Of a stretch of DNA of 64,000 nucleotides, positions 17,547-28,073 are shown piece after piece. The stretch's first letter is position 1; every line of letters begins with the position of its first letter. A program made the position numbers and the translations under genes. Source of the DNA: Lachnospiraceae bacterium (GTDB lineage Bacteria; Bacillota; Clostridia; Lachnospirales; Lachnospiraceae). Where the stretch lies: positions 62,001 to 126,000 of the forward strand of contig DNUZ01000024.1 in NCBI GenBank assembly GCA_003507655.1. Direction: 5' to 3'. The notes below the pieces were generated by a model that saw only the letters and a list, made by a program, of their open reading frames with translations, searched no databases and had not been told where the DNA came from.

Positions 17547-20279
17547 ATGAACACAAAACATAATCTGATCCTTATCAAGGGCGAAGTAAAGACATCTGAA
17601 ATAATGTCATGTGAGTATAATAATAAGACTCAGAAATGGGATGTAACATTTAATAATGGGAAAACATACTCGTATGCGAATGAGAATGTAGAAAAGCTAA
17701 CTGAACCGGAAAGTTTAAATCCTAATATGTATCGTATTAGCAGAGAAGGACGGAAATTCTTTGATATTAAAGAAATATATGTATTTAAAAGTAGCCAGGG
17801 ATTGTATTGGCATATTTGCTTTGGCAATGGAAGAGAAGGAGATTATCCGAAGAGTGACTTGGATATTACGGAATCCTGTCTTATGCAAAGTCAGTCTGCA
17901 AATGTATTTGAATATATAAAACAAATTGCAGATTTAATTACTTTTGATGATGAAAATGCTAATGAAAAATTATTGTCTAAGAGATTTGATAAGATTTCTT
18001 TTGTGGGTAATGATGTAGCATTAGCAAAGTATTTAAATCCATCTTTAGTGCAAGGTGAAAAAAGAAGGCGTGAATGTACACCAATTTTTCCATTTGGATG
18101 CAATAACAGTCAGTATAGGGCTGTGAAAAATGCCTTAGAAAATCAGATCAGTGTTATACAGGGACCGCCTGGAACAGGAAAGACACAGACGATATTAAAT
18201 ATTATTGCCAATATATTGATGCAAGGGAAAACGGTACAGATAGTATCTAATAATAATTCAGCAACGGAAAATGTATATGAAAAATTATCTTTACCCCAAT
18301 ATGATCTAGGTTTTGTTGCAGCGATATTAGGCAATTCTGAGAACAAAAAGATATTTATTGAGCAGCAGGATACAAATTATCCGGATTTTTCCACTTGGAA
18401 AACAGATGAAAATTCGAATGATCTGCAAAAGAGGATAGCAGAGCAATCTGAACAGTTAAAAAATGTTTTTGATAAGCAGGAGAAACTGGCATGTTTAAAG
18501 CAGGAACTTTCACAGTTAGTTACAGAGCAGGAATATTTTGATCAATATGTTGAAGAGTCAGATGTTAATATAGATCGTATAGAGTTTAAGAAAAAATTAT
18601 CTTCTAAAGATTGGATGGTATTGTGGCAGGAGTACCAGTTGATTTCGGAAGAGAAAAAGTTAATAAGATTTTGGCTTAAGATCAAGAACTTTTTTAAATA
18701 TGGAGTAGCAGATTGGAGTTTCTATAGACAGGATATTTCAAAGATAATTACAACCTTTCAGGCTATGTACTATCGTGCAAAGCGTTCGGAGTTATCCGCA
18801 GAGATTACAGGTGTTGAGAAGTATCTAAACGATGTGAATAAGAATTTGCTGGATGATTTATGCAATCAGTCAATGATTGTGTTAAAAGACAAGCTGGCAA
18901 GAAAATATGAAAAAAACAATAACCGAAAAATATTTAATGAAGATGATTTGTGGAAAGAACCATACGATGTTTTGAAGGAGTATCCAGTTATATTAAGCAC
19001 AACATTTTCCTCAAGGAATAGCCTGAATATGGATGTCATATATGATTATCTTATCATGGATGAAGCATCACAGGTAGATGTTGCAACCGGTGCATTGGCA
19101 CTTTCCTGTGCGAGAAATGTTGTGATCGTAGGGGATACAAAGCAACTTCCGAATATTGTTGGGAGGAAGATAAAACTCAAAGCAGAAGAGATATTTGATC
19201 GTTTTAATATAAGTGAAGGATATCAGTATACAAAGAGCTTTTTACAATCAATGTTAGATGTTATGCCAAATGTAACACAAACATTGTTACGGGAACATTA
19301 TAGATGCCACCCTAAAATAATTAATTTTTGTAACCAGAAATTCTATCATGGCGAATTGATCATAATGACAACAGATCATGGTGAAGAAGATGTATTGTCA
19401 GTAGTAAAAACAGTAGAGGGAAATCATGAACGTGACCATTATAGTCAACGCCAGATCGATGTTATTAAAAATGAAATTATACCTAAATATGATTTAAATC
19501 CAAAGGAGACGGGGATTATTACACCATATAGAAATCAGGTAAAGGCATTGGGGCGGGAGATAACAGATATTGATGCTGCTACCGTACATAAGTTTCAGGG
19601 TAAAGAGATGGAATGCATTATCATATCTACAGTAGATGATGAGATATCTGATTTCACAGATGACCCATATTTGATCAATGTTGCGGTATCAAGAGCAAAA
19701 AAGAAATTAATGTTGGTGGTAACTGGAAATAAGCAATCAAAAGAACGCAATATAACAGATTTGATAGATTATATTGAATATAACAATTTTGAGGTGGTAG
19801 AAAGTAAAATATATTCTGTTTTTGATTATCTTTATAAGCAGTATACAGAGGCAAGAAAAGCATATTTGCAGAAACACAAAAAGATATCAGCGTATGATTC
19901 AGAAAATCTGATGTATTCGTTGATCGAGGACATTCTCTCTGATAGCAAGTATTCAAGTCTGGATGTTGTTTGCCATTTTCCTTTGAATATGTTGATCAAA
20001 AATCCGGAATTTTTAAGTGAAGAAGAATGTAGGTATGCGATGAATCCGGCAACACATTTAGATTTTCTGATATATAACAGAATTAGTAAAAAACCGGTAT
20101 TAGCGATTGAAGTAGATGGATATGAATACCACAAAAAACATACTGTGCAGGCTTCAAGAGATTTGCTGAAAAATCGAATCATGGAGTCATATGAAATCCC
20201 GTTATTGAGATTTATGACCAATTGTAGTGGAGAAAAAGAAAAGATTATCGAAATGCTTGATAAACGGATGGAACAATAG
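17547..20279 (+). CDS. SF1 helicase with N-terminal KTSC-like and C-terminal nuclease-like domains
   Basis: 910 residues. The N-terminus has a KTSC-like small domain (KTSEIMSCEYNN, TFNNGKTYSYANE; residues 10-45). The SF1/UPF1-like helicase core follows: Walker [13 protein letters not shown] (about 207), a long insertion with coiled-coil character (about 280-440), Walker B MDEASQ (about 505), REHYRCHP (about 585), VHKFQGKE (about 680) and VAVSRAK (about 712). The last 80 residues match a DUF2726-type nuclease-like fold, with LDFLIYN and AIEVDGYEYH near residues 838-855. Helicase plus nuclease on an AT-rich island suggests defence, not proved. Confidence 0.8.
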   Translation: MNTKHNLILIKGEVKTSEIMSCEYNNKTQKWDVTFNNGKTYSYANENVEKLTEPESLNPNMYRISREGRKFFDIKEIYVFKSSQGLYWHICFGNGREGDYPKSDLDITESCLMQSQSANVFEYIKQIADLITFDDENANEKLLSKRFDKISFVGNDVALAKYLNPSLVQGEKRRRECTPIFPFGCNNSQYRAVKNALENQISVIQGPPGTGKTQTILNIIANILMQGKTVQIVSNNNSATENVYEKLSLPQYDLGFVAAILGNSENKKIFIEQQDTNYPDFSTWKTDENSNDLQKRIAEQSEQLKNVFDKQEKLACLKQELSQLVTEQEYFDQYVEESDVNIDRIEFKKKLSSKDWMVLWQEYQLISEEKKLIRFWLKIKNFFKYGVADWSFYRQDISKIITTFQAMYYRAKRSELSAEITGVEKYLNDVNKNLLDDLCNQSMIVLKDKLARKYEKNNNRKIFNEDDLWKEPYDVLKEYPVILSTTFSSRNSLNMDVIYDYLIMDEASQVDVATGALALSCARNVVIVGDTKQLPNIVGRKIKLKAEEIFDRFNISEGYQYTKSFLQSMLDVMPNVTQTLLREHYRCHPKIINFCNQKFYHGELIIMTTDHGEEDVLSVVKTVEGNHERDHYSQRQIDVIKNEIIPKYDLNPKETGIITPYRNQVKALGREITDIDAATVHKFQGKEMECIIISTVDDEISDFTDDPYLINVAVSRAKKKLMLVVTGNKQSKERNITDLIDYIEYNNFEVVESKIYSVFDYLYKQYTEARKAYLQKHKKISAYDSENLMYSLIEDILSDSKYSSLDVVCHFPLNMLIKNPEFLSEEECRYAMNPATHLDFLIYNRISKKPVLAIEVDGYEYHKKHTVQASRDLLKNRIMESYEIPLLRFMTNCSGEKEKIIEMLDKRMEQ

Positions 20280-20375
20280 CATACCATTTCTTTTATCAGA
20301 GTTTGTGATGAAAATGGAAATAGCTGCCTAATAAATAATATTCATATAGTTAATAAGAAAAAGGAGGAATCATCA

Positions 20376-20726
20376 ATGATTTTTATATGTTACCCCAAAT
20401 GCTCAACCTGCCAGAATGCTAAAAAGTGGTTAGATGAACAGGAGATAAAATATACAGAACGACACATTGTAGATAACAATCCATCTTATGAAGAATTAAA
20501 GGAATGGTATAATAAGAGTGGACTTCCACTTAAGCGGTTTTTTAATACCAGTGGTCTTCTTTATAAAGAAATGCAGCTTAAGGACAAGCTGCCAACGATG
20601 AATGAAGAAGAACAGCTAAAATTACTTGCAACGAATGGAATGTTAGTAAAGAGACCACTGGTCGTAAATGGTGATATGGTCCTTATTGGATTCAAAGAAG
20701 CAGAGTGGGCGGAAAAATTAAGTTAA
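20376..20726 (+). CDS. ArsC/Spx-family thioredoxin-fold protein
   Basis: 116 residues with the arsenate reductase/Spx fold: MIFICYPKCSTCQNAKKWL at the start carries a CxxC pair, and the later VKRPLVV and GFKEAEW segments match the family. It may be a reductase or a regulatory Spx-like protein; the CxxC alone does not separate these. AAGGAGG precedes the ATG. The gene lies at the right border of the AT-rich island and has more typical base composition. Confidence 0.85.
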   Translation: MIFICYPKCSTCQNAKKWLDEQEIKYTERHIVDNNPSYEELKEWYNKSGLPLKRFFNTSGLLYKEMQLKDKLPTMNEEEQLKLLATNGMLVKRPLVVNGDMVLIGFKEAEWAEKLS

Positions 20727-20888
20727 GAAGCAAAAAGTGAATTCCAATCTCTTCCAAAAAAAGATAGCATATTCCGCATAATTATAGTAAAATAAAGGAA
20801 AGGCATGTCGGCATTCCGATGCATGACAAAGGAAACGGACGTAGCGAGAAAAAGTATACGCAAAGAAAAAGAACTTAGGAGGAGATTT

Positions 20889-22988
20889 ATGGATTACGAT
20901 GAGAAGTATTTTAAGATCAGTGCCAACAAAAAGGCACTGCGAATGTGGGTAATCATAGGGCTGGCACTGACGGGAGCGTATATAGCCGAATGTGTCAAAG
21001 GTGCAAGAACAGTACCATATACAGTTCTGTTCTGTTTTATCTGCTGGGTGCCATTAGTATTTACCTATATTTTTATAAAGATTAAAGGTTGGGATTATGA
21101 CAACTGTAAGCATATGGTTGCAGTAGGGTATTTTATATTCTATTTCTTCCTATTGTTTACATCATATTATCATATTGCATTTGCATACTCATTTCCTGTA
21201 GTCAGCATGCTGGTGCTTTATAAAGATCGAAGTTTGATGATCCGATGTGGAATCATGAATTTGTTTGACGTTGTGGTAACTTTTATAAAAGACTGGTTAA
21301 CAACGGGATTTACGCATGATGATATCGTATCCTATGAGATCATGTTCGGTTGCGTCATACTGGTCTATCTCAGTTATACATGGGCAATCAAGCATTTGGC
21401 AGAGTCAGACGGCGCAATGCTCGATGCAGTAAAGGGCAATTTAGAGCGTGTAGTACATAGTATTGAAAAAGTAAAAGTAGCAAGTAATTCCATTGTAGAC
21501 GGAATGAATGTAGTGCGTGAACTTTCCGATGAGAACCAGGAAGGTGCTACCGATGTTGTAAGAAATATGGAATCACTGATATCTAATAATGAAGTGCTGA
21601 ATGAGCGGACGCAGTCATCCATTTTAGCAACGGATAAGATCAGTGAACAGGTAGAAAATGTAGCTGCCCTCATCAAAGAAATGGTGCAGCTTATGGAGCA
21701 GTCCGTAGAAAATGCAAAAACCAGTTCTGGACAGTTGTCAGAAGTAGTTCAGTGTACCAATGCAATGGCGAACCTGTCCAAAGAAGTTGAAGAAAATCTG
21801 AAAGAATTCAGTACTGAGTTTACAATGGTAAAAGAGGAAACAGGTACGATAGAGGAGATCAACAGCCAGACCAACTTACTGGCGTTAAATGCATCTATTG
21901 AAGCAGCCAGAGCAGGCGAAGCAGGAAAAGGTTTTGCGGTTGTGGCAGAAGAGATCCGTAAGCTGAGTGAGGAGACACAGGTATCCTCCGGCAGTATCCG
22001 TAGTGCGCTGCAGAAATTAGAGCAGACCAGTGACAGAATGACGAAGTCCATTACAGAGACATTACAGCTTGTTGCAACCAACTTAGAAAATGTAATGATC
22101 GTAGATAAGAGTGTCAACTCCATCACAACGGACTCCATACAGTTAGGTGAAAACATCCGAATTGTCAATGATGCGATGGGCGAGGTAGAGGATTCAAACC
22201 AGAACATGGTTGACAACATGAATCAGGTAAATGAAGTAGTAGAACTGATGACGCAGAACATTTCCGTAGCAGACGAAACTGTAAAGGTAATGCGTAGTAA
22301 ATATGATGAAACATCTTCAAACATCATCCTGATCGAAGGAACTGTTGGAACATTGATCGAAGACCTTGGCTCCGGTGGATTCATGGGCAAGGAAGACCTG
22401 AAAGCGGGTATGTACCTGAGTGTATATGAAGAAGGTGCAATGCCTAAGAAAGAGTACAAGGGTATTATTTCCAATGTGGATGAAAAAGGAGCTCTGCAGG
22501 TGGATAGCCTGAAGTGCGAAGGTGAAGAGTTAAGCTATGACCGGAAACAGAAGTATACGGTACAGATCATTGTAGATAACAATGTCTATGGTTGGGATGA
22601 TACCGAGGTTGTATACAGAGATAGCAAATACAGCATTGCAGTCAATGGCAATCCGAAAGTAGTCAATCGTAGAAAATATCCTCGTATGCCATTGAAGGCA
22701 GCATGTGAGATCAGACTGAGTGGTTCAGATCATGTTTGTGAAGGACAGATGTTAAACATCAGTGCAAACGGATATGCGATCCAGACACAGGATAAAGCAA
22801 TCTTAGATACAAAGGATACGATGATCACAGTTCATACCAAAGGCTTTACTTTCTTAGAGGATATGCCGTTAAGAGGACATGTCATCCGTATCACAGATAA
22901 TGAGGGAACTTACATTGTCGGCTGTCGTATGTTAGAGGATAACAAAGCTATTTATGACTATGTAAATCAGAATTATCATGGCGAATAG
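20889..22988 (+). CDS. Methyl-accepting chemotaxis protein fused to a PilZ domain
   Basis: 699 residues. About six transmembrane helices occupy residues 20-180, with no large outer loop, so it probably senses within the membrane. A long coiled-coil signalling domain spans 195-510, with the MCP hairpin tip [20 protein letters not shown] near residue 325. The last 170 residues are a YcgR-N-like region and a PilZ domain, with the c-di-GMP-binding RRKYPRMP (about 594) and NISANGYAI boxes. Input would thus be tuned by c-di-GMP and passed to CheA/CheW. ATG 20889 follows AGGAGGAG; upstream in-frame starts lack a site. Its end overlaps the next gene by 11 bases. Confidence 0.9.
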   Translation: MDYDEKYFKISANKKALRMWVIIGLALTGAYIAECVKGARTVPYTVLFCFICWVPLVFTYIFIKIKGWDYDNCKHMVAVGYFIFYFFLLFTSYYHIAFAYSFPVVSMLVLYKDRSLMIRCGIMNLFDVVVTFIKDWLTTGFTHDDIVSYEIMFGCVILVYLSYTWAIKHLAESDGAMLDAVKGNLERVVHSIEKVKVASNSIVDGMNVVRELSDENQEGATDVVRNMESLISNNEVLNERTQSSILATDKISEQVENVAALIKEMVQLMEQSVENAKTSSGQLSEVVQCTNAMANLSKEVEENLKEFSTEFTMVKEETGTIEEINSQTNLLALNASIEAARAGEAGKGFAVVAEEIRKLSEETQVSSGSIRSALQKLEQTSDRMTKSITETLQLVATNLENVMIVDKSVNSITTDSIQLGENIRIVNDAMGEVEDSNQNMVDNMNQVNEVVELMTQNISVADETVKVMRSKYDETSSNIILIEGTVGTLIEDLGSGGFMGKEDLKAGMYLSVYEEGAMPKKEYKGIISNVDEKGALQVDSLKCEGEELSYDRKQKYTVQIIVDNNVYGWDDTEVVYRDSKYSIAVNGNPKVVNRRKYPRMPLKAACEIRLSGSDHVCEGQMLNISANGYAIQTQDKAILDTKDTMITVHTKGFTFLEDMPLRGHVIRITDNEGTYIVGCRMLEDNKAIYDYVNQNYHGE

Positions 22989-25461
22989 AAATATCTTCCG
23001 GGCCATCCATGAAAGAAAATGGCTGAGCATAGAATATAAGAACGGAAAAGAAGAAATCACAAAATACTGGATTGGTATCATAGATATCAATCCGGTAAAA
23101 AAAACGATGAAGGTCATGGGACTTCATCTGAAACATTACACAACTACAGAGTTATACATTTATATAGAATCCATCTTGTCATCAGAAGTCATTGAAGGGT
23201 CTTATTTTGAAACGGATCAGAAACTTTTAGACGATATTAACGGTAATCCGGTGAAGTATCGGAGAGTGTTTGATCACGTTGCAAATTTGAAGATTTTAAA
23301 CTATTTAGTGGACTGTAACAAGATGGATTCCGTTCCATATAAAACAGAATATGTGTTGATAGAACATTTAGACAGCGAGTGGCATGGCAATTATCATCTG
23401 AGCAGGGAACAGTTTCAACAGAGTGTAAGAAAATTTCAATATGGCGTAAAAAATGCAGCGTCGAAGAAGACCATCAAACAGCTTGCCATTAACGTCATGA
23501 GCATTCATACACAAAAAGGGATCTATGTGCTGGCATATAGAAAATTACGGTTGGATGTGGTAAAGCGTACCTTAAGGCAGGATGATGAGATTACGGTATG
23601 CATGGAGTTTGCCTTAGAAAAAAACAGACCGGAAGCGAAATTTAGCATCCGAAAATTTTTAGATGCAGATGATTATGAACTGTTAAATCACTTTGAAGAA
23701 AATCAGGAGTTGATCAAAGACAAAATAACAAGATCGAATCCTCAGATCAACGGTGTGGATGATATGCCATATCTCATTGCCGTTGGCAGGGATGTCATGG
23801 TCGATCTGCATCAGGAGTATGAAGCCATTCATAAAATGTATGAAACGGACAACGTGACGATACCGATCAAGGCATTTTTTGGAGAACTCTTAAAACAGGT
23901 GGATCGGCGTAAGAACTATCCGATCACACTTTTAGATAAAAGAATCAATCTGGATCAGCTCCTTGCGATTCACAATGCGATGAAGTATCCATTGGCATAC
24001 ATCCAAGGGCCTCCCGGAACGGGCAAAACAAATACGATCGTAAATACAATGGTGACTGCTTTCTTTAACGAGAAGACAGTCTTGTTTGCGTCCTATAACA
24101 ATCATCCGATCGATAGCGTGTGTGAAAAATTAAAATCCATACCATATCGAAACAAAGGTGCAATCCCATTTCCGATCATCCGTCTGGGAAATGACAACTG
24201 CGTGTTGCAGGCACTCAATGACATGAGGGATTTGTACGAAAGGACGAAAGACCTCGCTATTTTCGACAGTACCTTAGAAAGAAATAAAGATGATAAGACA
24301 AAGCGAACCGAAAAGCTGACAAAACTTCTGCAAAGACATGAAGAAAAAATCGAACTGAAAGAAAGAGAAGAAGCCATCTTAAAAATGGCAGATTCCAATC
24401 AACATCTGATGTTTCAGACGGACTTACAGGGCGTGCAGTTAGCCGAAGTCCGTGAAAAGCTGGCGCAGATCGGAGACATTACCGATGAAGAGGCATTAAA
24501 GCTGGTTGTAGAAGATGAAGAAATGTTTAAAAAATATCTGTATTATACTTCGGCAAAATACATCCAGCGGCTCAAAGAACCAAAGAATCAGGAATTGATG
24601 GAAATCATAAACTGTGCAGACGAAAAGAAAAAAGTGCAGCAGTTCAATGCTTATATACGAAAAGCGGAAAACTTAAAAAAATTCCAAAAGATCTTTCCGA
24701 TCATTGCGACAACATCCATATCGGCACATAAACTCGGAGAGCCGGGAACCTACTTTGACATGGTCATAATGGATGAGGCAAGCCAGGGAAACATTGCGAT
24801 GTCTTTAGTGCCGATCATAAGAGGGTGGAGTCTGATGTTAGTCGGCGATCCGCAGCAATTGAGTCCGGTCATTTTGCTGCATCCGGCAGATAATGAAAGA
24901 TTGAAAAAAATATATAGCGTAACGGAAGAATACGACTATATCAAAAATTCCATCTATAAAACGTATTTAGCCTGTGATGCGGTCAGTGAGGAAATTTTAC
25001 TCAGCCACCATTACCGCTGTAATGAAAAGATCATTGCATTTAACAATCAGAAATATTATAACAACAAACTGGTGATCAACAGTCAGAGTCAGGCAGATAC
25101 ACCGCTGATATTTAAAAATATTGCAGGGAATACCACGAATTACAAAAATACCGCACCAAGGGAAGCGGAAGAGATCATAGAGTTTATCAAAGATAATCCC
25201 GATAAAAGTATCGGTGTGATCACACCGTTTACCAATCAAAAAGAGCTGATTCATGCCATGTTGCAGGAAAACGGTATGAAAGATGTACCATGTGGCACAG
25301 TCCATGCCTTTCAGGGGGACGAAAAGGATGTTGTACTTTTTTCACTTGCATTGACAGAGCAGACCGGGCAGGGCACCTATGACTGGTTAAAAAATAATAA
25401 AGAACTGATTAATGTGGCAACATCAAGAGCCAAAGAACAGTTAGTCATACCCTTTTTATAA
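22978..25461 (+). CDS. SF1 (UPF1-like) helicase with WYL-like N-terminal region
   Basis: 827 residues. The opening [17 protein letters not shown] resembles a WYL-type ligand or nucleic-acid-binding fold. The helicase core has Walker [13 protein letters not shown] (about 342), a charged coiled-coil insertion (420-520), Walker B MDEASQG (about 598), [10 protein letters not shown] (about 678), HAFQGDEKD (about 775) and VATSRAKEQ (about 811). It ends only about ten residues after this last motif, shorter at the C-terminus than I would expect. The start overlaps the MCP stop by 11 bases with no clear ribosome site, so translation may depend on the upstream gene. Confidence 0.82.
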   Translation: MANRNIFRAIHERKWLSIEYKNGKEEITKYWIGIIDINPVKKTMKVMGLHLKHYTTTELYIYIESILSSEVIEGSYFETDQKLLDDINGNPVKYRRVFDHVANLKILNYLVDCNKMDSVPYKTEYVLIEHLDSEWHGNYHLSREQFQQSVRKFQYGVKNAASKKTIKQLAINVMSIHTQKGIYVLAYRKLRLDVVKRTLRQDDEITVCMEFALEKNRPEAKFSIRKFLDADDYELLNHFEENQELIKDKITRSNPQINGVDDMPYLIAVGRDVMVDLHQEYEAIHKMYETDNVTIPIKAFFGELLKQVDRRKNYPITLLDKRINLDQLLAIHNAMKYPLAYIQGPPGTGKTNTIVNTMVTAFFNEKTVLFASYNNHPIDSVCEKLKSIPYRNKGAIPFPIIRLGNDNCVLQALNDMRDLYERTKDLAIFDSTLERNKDDKTKRTEKLTKLLQRHEEKIELKEREEAILKMADSNQHLMFQTDLQGVQLAEVREKLAQIGDITDEEALKLVVEDEEMFKKYLYYTSAKYIQRLKEPKNQELMEIINCADEKKKVQQFNAYIRKAENLKKFQKIFPIIATTSISAHKLGEPGTYFDMVIMDEASQGNIAMSLVPIIRGWSLMLVGDPQQLSPVILLHPADNERLKKIYSVTEEYDYIKNSIYKTYLACDAVSEEILLSHHYRCNEKIIAFNNQKYYNNKLVINSQSQADTPLIFKNIAGNTTNYKNTAPREAEEIIEFIKDNPDKSIGVITPFTNQKELIHAMLQENGMKDVPCGTVHAFQGDEKDVVLFSLALTEQTGQGTYDWLKNNKELINVATSRAKEQLVIPFL

Positions 25462-25568
25462 AAAAAGGAAGTAAAATGATATTGAAAGATTGGAAAAAAT
25501 GATTTAAGCTATTCCGTGGCTGAAATGAAAAAACGAGAAATTTTGATCATATAGAAGGAGCAATACAA

Positions 25569-26924
25569 ATGAAGATACAAAAGCAGGTTCCGCTTACAGA
25601 GGGGCCGATCTTAAAATCACTGACCGGACTGGCGGTGCCGATCATGATCTCTTCCTTTTTAGGAACACTTTATAATATCACGGATATGGCGTGGATCGGA
25701 CTGTTAGGCTCTAAGGCAGTGGCAGCGGTGGGAGTCGGCGGCATGTATGTTTGGCTGTCACAGGGACTTGCTTCACTTGCCCGCATGGGTGGACAGGTGC
25801 ATGTGGCACAGTGCCTTGGACGCGGAGATAAAGAGCAGGCACATCGGTATGCTAAGACAGCCGTGCAGCTTTCAATCCTTTTAGGACTTGCCTTTGCGGC
25901 AGTCAGTCTGTTGTTTACAGATTCGCTGGTCGGATTTTTTAAATTAGAGGGTGTAAAAACAATCCTAGATGCAAAAATATATATGCGCATCACCTGCGGT
26001 CTGATCCTGTTTTCCTTTTTAAACCTGACACTGACCGGATTGTATACGGCGCAGGGAGATTCTAAGACACCGTTTGTGGCGAACTTTATCGGACTGCTCA
26101 TCAACCTGTTATTAGATCCTCTTTTGATCTTAGGAGTAGGGCCTTTCCCGAGGATTGAAGTGGCGGGAGCAGCAGTTGCGACGGTCAGCGCACAGCTCGT
26201 CGTTATGCTTGTGATGATGGTCGGAGTATTCCGCTCGAAAAAAGAAGAAAATGTACTCAAAGGAATCCGCCTTTTTGAACCGTTTTCCAAAGAAGAACTT
26301 GGAAACATCTGTAAGATCGGAGGTCCTACGGCAATACAGGGAATGGTATACTGTATGATCTCCATGGTGCTGACCAGAATGGTGGCAGCGTTTGGTGCAG
26401 AAGCAATCGCAACCCAGCGGGTGGGCGGACAGATAGAATCCGTTTCTTGGAATACGGCAGACGGATTTGCGGCGGCATTAAATGCCTTCGTCGGTCAGAA
26501 CTATGGTGCGAAAAAAATGGACCGTGTGCAGAAAGGCTACCGGATCTCCTTTTGGACGGTAGCCATCTGGGGAGCTTTGATCATGCTGGCATTTATTATT
26601 TTTCCGAGGCCGATAGCCGGGGTATTTTTCCATGAAGAAAAAGCCATGGAAATAGCCATCAGTTATCTGATCATCATCGGATTCAGTGAAGCCTTCATGT
26701 GCGTGGAACTGATGACGATCGGAGCGTTGTCCGGACTTGGCAAGACAAAATTGTGCAGCGTGATCAGTATTACAGCAACTTCTATGCGTATTCCGTTAGC
26801 AATGGTTTTAAGTCGTACCTCATTAGGTCTGGATGGAATCTGGTGGGCATTGACGCTGACCTCCGTAGCGAAAGGAATCATCTTCTATCTGACCTTCCGT
26901 TATCAGATGCGTGAAAAATGTTGA
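25569..26924 (+). CDS. MATE-family efflux transporter
   Basis: 451 residues with twelve predicted membrane helices, arranged as two six-helix halves. The opening LTEGPILKSLTGLAVPIMISS and the repeated NITDMAWIGLLG-type segment are typical of the NorM/DinF group of MATE pumps, which export cationic drugs or metabolites with Na+ or H+. The substrate cannot be read from the sequence. AGAAGGAG precedes the ATG. No linked regulator is visible. Confidence 0.92.
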   Translation: MKIQKQVPLTEGPILKSLTGLAVPIMISSFLGTLYNITDMAWIGLLGSKAVAAVGVGGMYVWLSQGLASLARMGGQVHVAQCLGRGDKEQAHRYAKTAVQLSILLGLAFAAVSLLFTDSLVGFFKLEGVKTILDAKIYMRITCGLILFSFLNLTLTGLYTAQGDSKTPFVANFIGLLINLLLDPLLILGVGPFPRIEVAGAAVATVSAQLVVMLVMMVGVFRSKKEENVLKGIRLFEPFSKEELGNICKIGGPTAIQGMVYCMISMVLTRMVAAFGAEAIATQRVGGQIESVSWNTADGFAAALNAFVGQNYGAKKMDRVQKGYRISFWTVAIWGALIMLAFIIFPRPIAGVFFHEEKAMEIAISYLIIIGFSEAFMCVELMTIGALSGLGKTKLCSVISITATSMRIPLAMVLSRTSLGLDGIWWALTLTSVAKGIIFYLTFRYQMREKC

Positions 26925-26985
26925 CGGGATTTTTCGAAAGGTGTTAATCTAAAAACGATAAAGATCAGAATGAAATGAAAGGAGA

Positions 26986-27204
26986 GTGCGGTATGAACGG
27001 ATTAGGATATGTGCCGTCCGGTGCATTGGCAGATTGAATGTGCTGATAGAAGTCGCATCCGGTATCGCCGTATTCCCGGGGGGAGTGCTAACGGAAAAAT
27101 CATACATTACCTGTTATTTTGCAGAAGCCGGTCTGCGGAGAATACAGATCAGCATTTTAATGCTGGTAACGGCAATCATTATGTGGCGTTATAAGAAAGA
27201 TTGA
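26986..27204 (+). CDS. Doubtful small hydrophobic ORF
   Basis: A 72-codon frame beginning with GTG, with a hydrophobic C-terminal segment (ISILMLVTAIIMWRYKKD). AAAGGAG lies too close to this GTG; the better-spaced ATG at 26993 opens a different frame that stops after 14 codons. The segment may be a relic of a membrane protein gene or a real micro-ORF. It ends directly before a strong terminator, which shows that transcription passes through here. Confidence 0.25.
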   Translation: MRYERIRICAVRCIGRLNVLIEVASGIAVFPGGVLTEKSYITCYFAEAGLRRIQISILMLVTAIIMWRYKKD

Positions 27205-27205
27205 T

Positions 27206-27241
27206 AAAAAAATCCGGGTGCCAGTCGGCATCCGGATTTTT
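27206..27241 (+). terminator. Rho-independent terminator
   Basis: AAAAATCCGG and TGCC pair with GGCA and CCGGATTTTT around AGTC. The A-run on the left and T-run on the right mean it can act in both directions, so it may also end the opposing hsp20 message. Confidence 0.85.
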
Positions 27242-27283
27242 CACTAGAGATTATGTTTCTGAAAGGAACTTATTAAAGGAGAA

Positions 27284-27733
27284 TTATCCTTCAATTGCAA
27301 TGTAGTTGTCCTTTGGAAGAGATTTTACATCTTTCTTAGGAAGGCTCAGTCTGAGGATTCCGTCCTCAAATTTTGCATGAACATCGTCCTGGGTAACGCC
27401 TTCGCCTACATAGAAGCTACGGCTCATGCTGCCGCTGTAGCGCTCTTTGCGGATGTAGGTTCCGTCTTTTTCCTGTTCATCCTTATCGAGACCTTTGCTG
27501 GCAGAAATGGTAAGGTAACCATCCTGAAGCTGTGCTGAGATATTGTCTTTCTTAAATCCCGGCAGGTCAATGTCTACTTCATAGCCGTCTTTGGTTTCGC
27601 GGACATCTGTCTTCATAAGGTTCTTTTCATGTTTTCCATACAGAGGATTCTTCTTACCAAAGAATTCATCTTCAAATGGGAAGTCCATCCAGTTATCAAA
27701 TAAGTTTTCTCCAAAAATACTAGGCATCATCAT
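27284..27733 (-). CDS. Small heat-shock protein Hsp20 (alpha-crystallin family)
   Basis: 149 residues. After an N-terminal arm (MPSIFGENLFDNWMDF), the alpha-crystallin domain spans about 40-135, with DVRETKDGYEVDIDLPGF and the GILRLSLPKK strand that precedes the C-terminal tail. It is an ATP-independent holdase that binds unfolding proteins. An HrcA/CIRCE operator overlaps its promoter, so it should be induced by heat. GAAAGGAG precedes the ATG. Confidence 0.95.
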   Translation of the reverse strand: MMMPSIFGENLFDNWMDFPFEDEFFGKKNPLYGKHEKNLMKTDVRETKDGYEVDIDLPGFKKDNISAQLQDGYLTISASKGLDKDEQEKDGTYIRKERYSGSMSRSFYVGEGVTQDDVHAKFEDGILRLSLPKKDVKSLPKDNYIAIEG

Positions 27734-27857
27734 AAGTCATGTCTCCTTTCTATGACGTTGTTGATATTTAAGCACTGTCGGAGAATCCGAAGTGTTGAAG
27801 TTATGTTTGAACTCGGTTTCGATTTTCTTATTTCTCTATTTCCTTTGTTCAAGTAGA

Positions 27858-27886
27858 ACTATAGCACTGATTATTAGCACTGTCAA
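27858..27886 (-). promoter_or_regulatory. Sigma-A promoter of hsp20
   Basis: Read on the minus strand: TTGACA (complement of 27881-27886), 17 bases, TATAGT (complement of 27858-27863). The -35 box lies inside the CIRCE operator. The leader to the start codon is about 120 bases. Confidence 0.85.
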
Positions 27887-27900
27887 TAGATGAGTGCTAA
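27874..27900. promoter_or_regulatory. CIRCE operator (HrcA site)
   Basis: TTAGCACTG, nine bases, GAGTGCTAA: the CIRCE inverted repeat with one departure from the consensus arm (G for C at its last base). HrcA binding here would cover the -35 box of the hsp20 promoter. Confidence 0.92.
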
Positions 27901-28044
27901 TAAAATTGTGAAATTTATGTGAAAACAATAAAAAGATAAATATTAAATAAAAAAACAATAAAAAGTCGCGCAATAATGAACGTAAATATAGGAAAACCGA
28001 CGGATTGTAAATGCGGGGAAACTGCCGGAAAGGGCATTATTTCA
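27901..28044. other. Intergenic stretch between hsp20 and the GGDEF gene
   Basis: Together with the flanking promoters, about 400 bases have no gene. The left part is AT-rich; the right part (27965-28040) has GC-rich patches such as GCGGGGAAACTGCCGG, but I found no known riboswitch signature and no terminator. Confidence 0.4.
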
Positions 28045-28073
28045 TTGAATCTACAGGGGGTCTATGGTACAAT
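28045..28073 (+). promoter_or_regulatory. Sigma-A promoter of the GGDEF gene
   Basis: TTGAAT (28045-28050), 17 bases, TACAAT (28068-28073), about 60 bases before the start codon. Confidence 0.65.
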
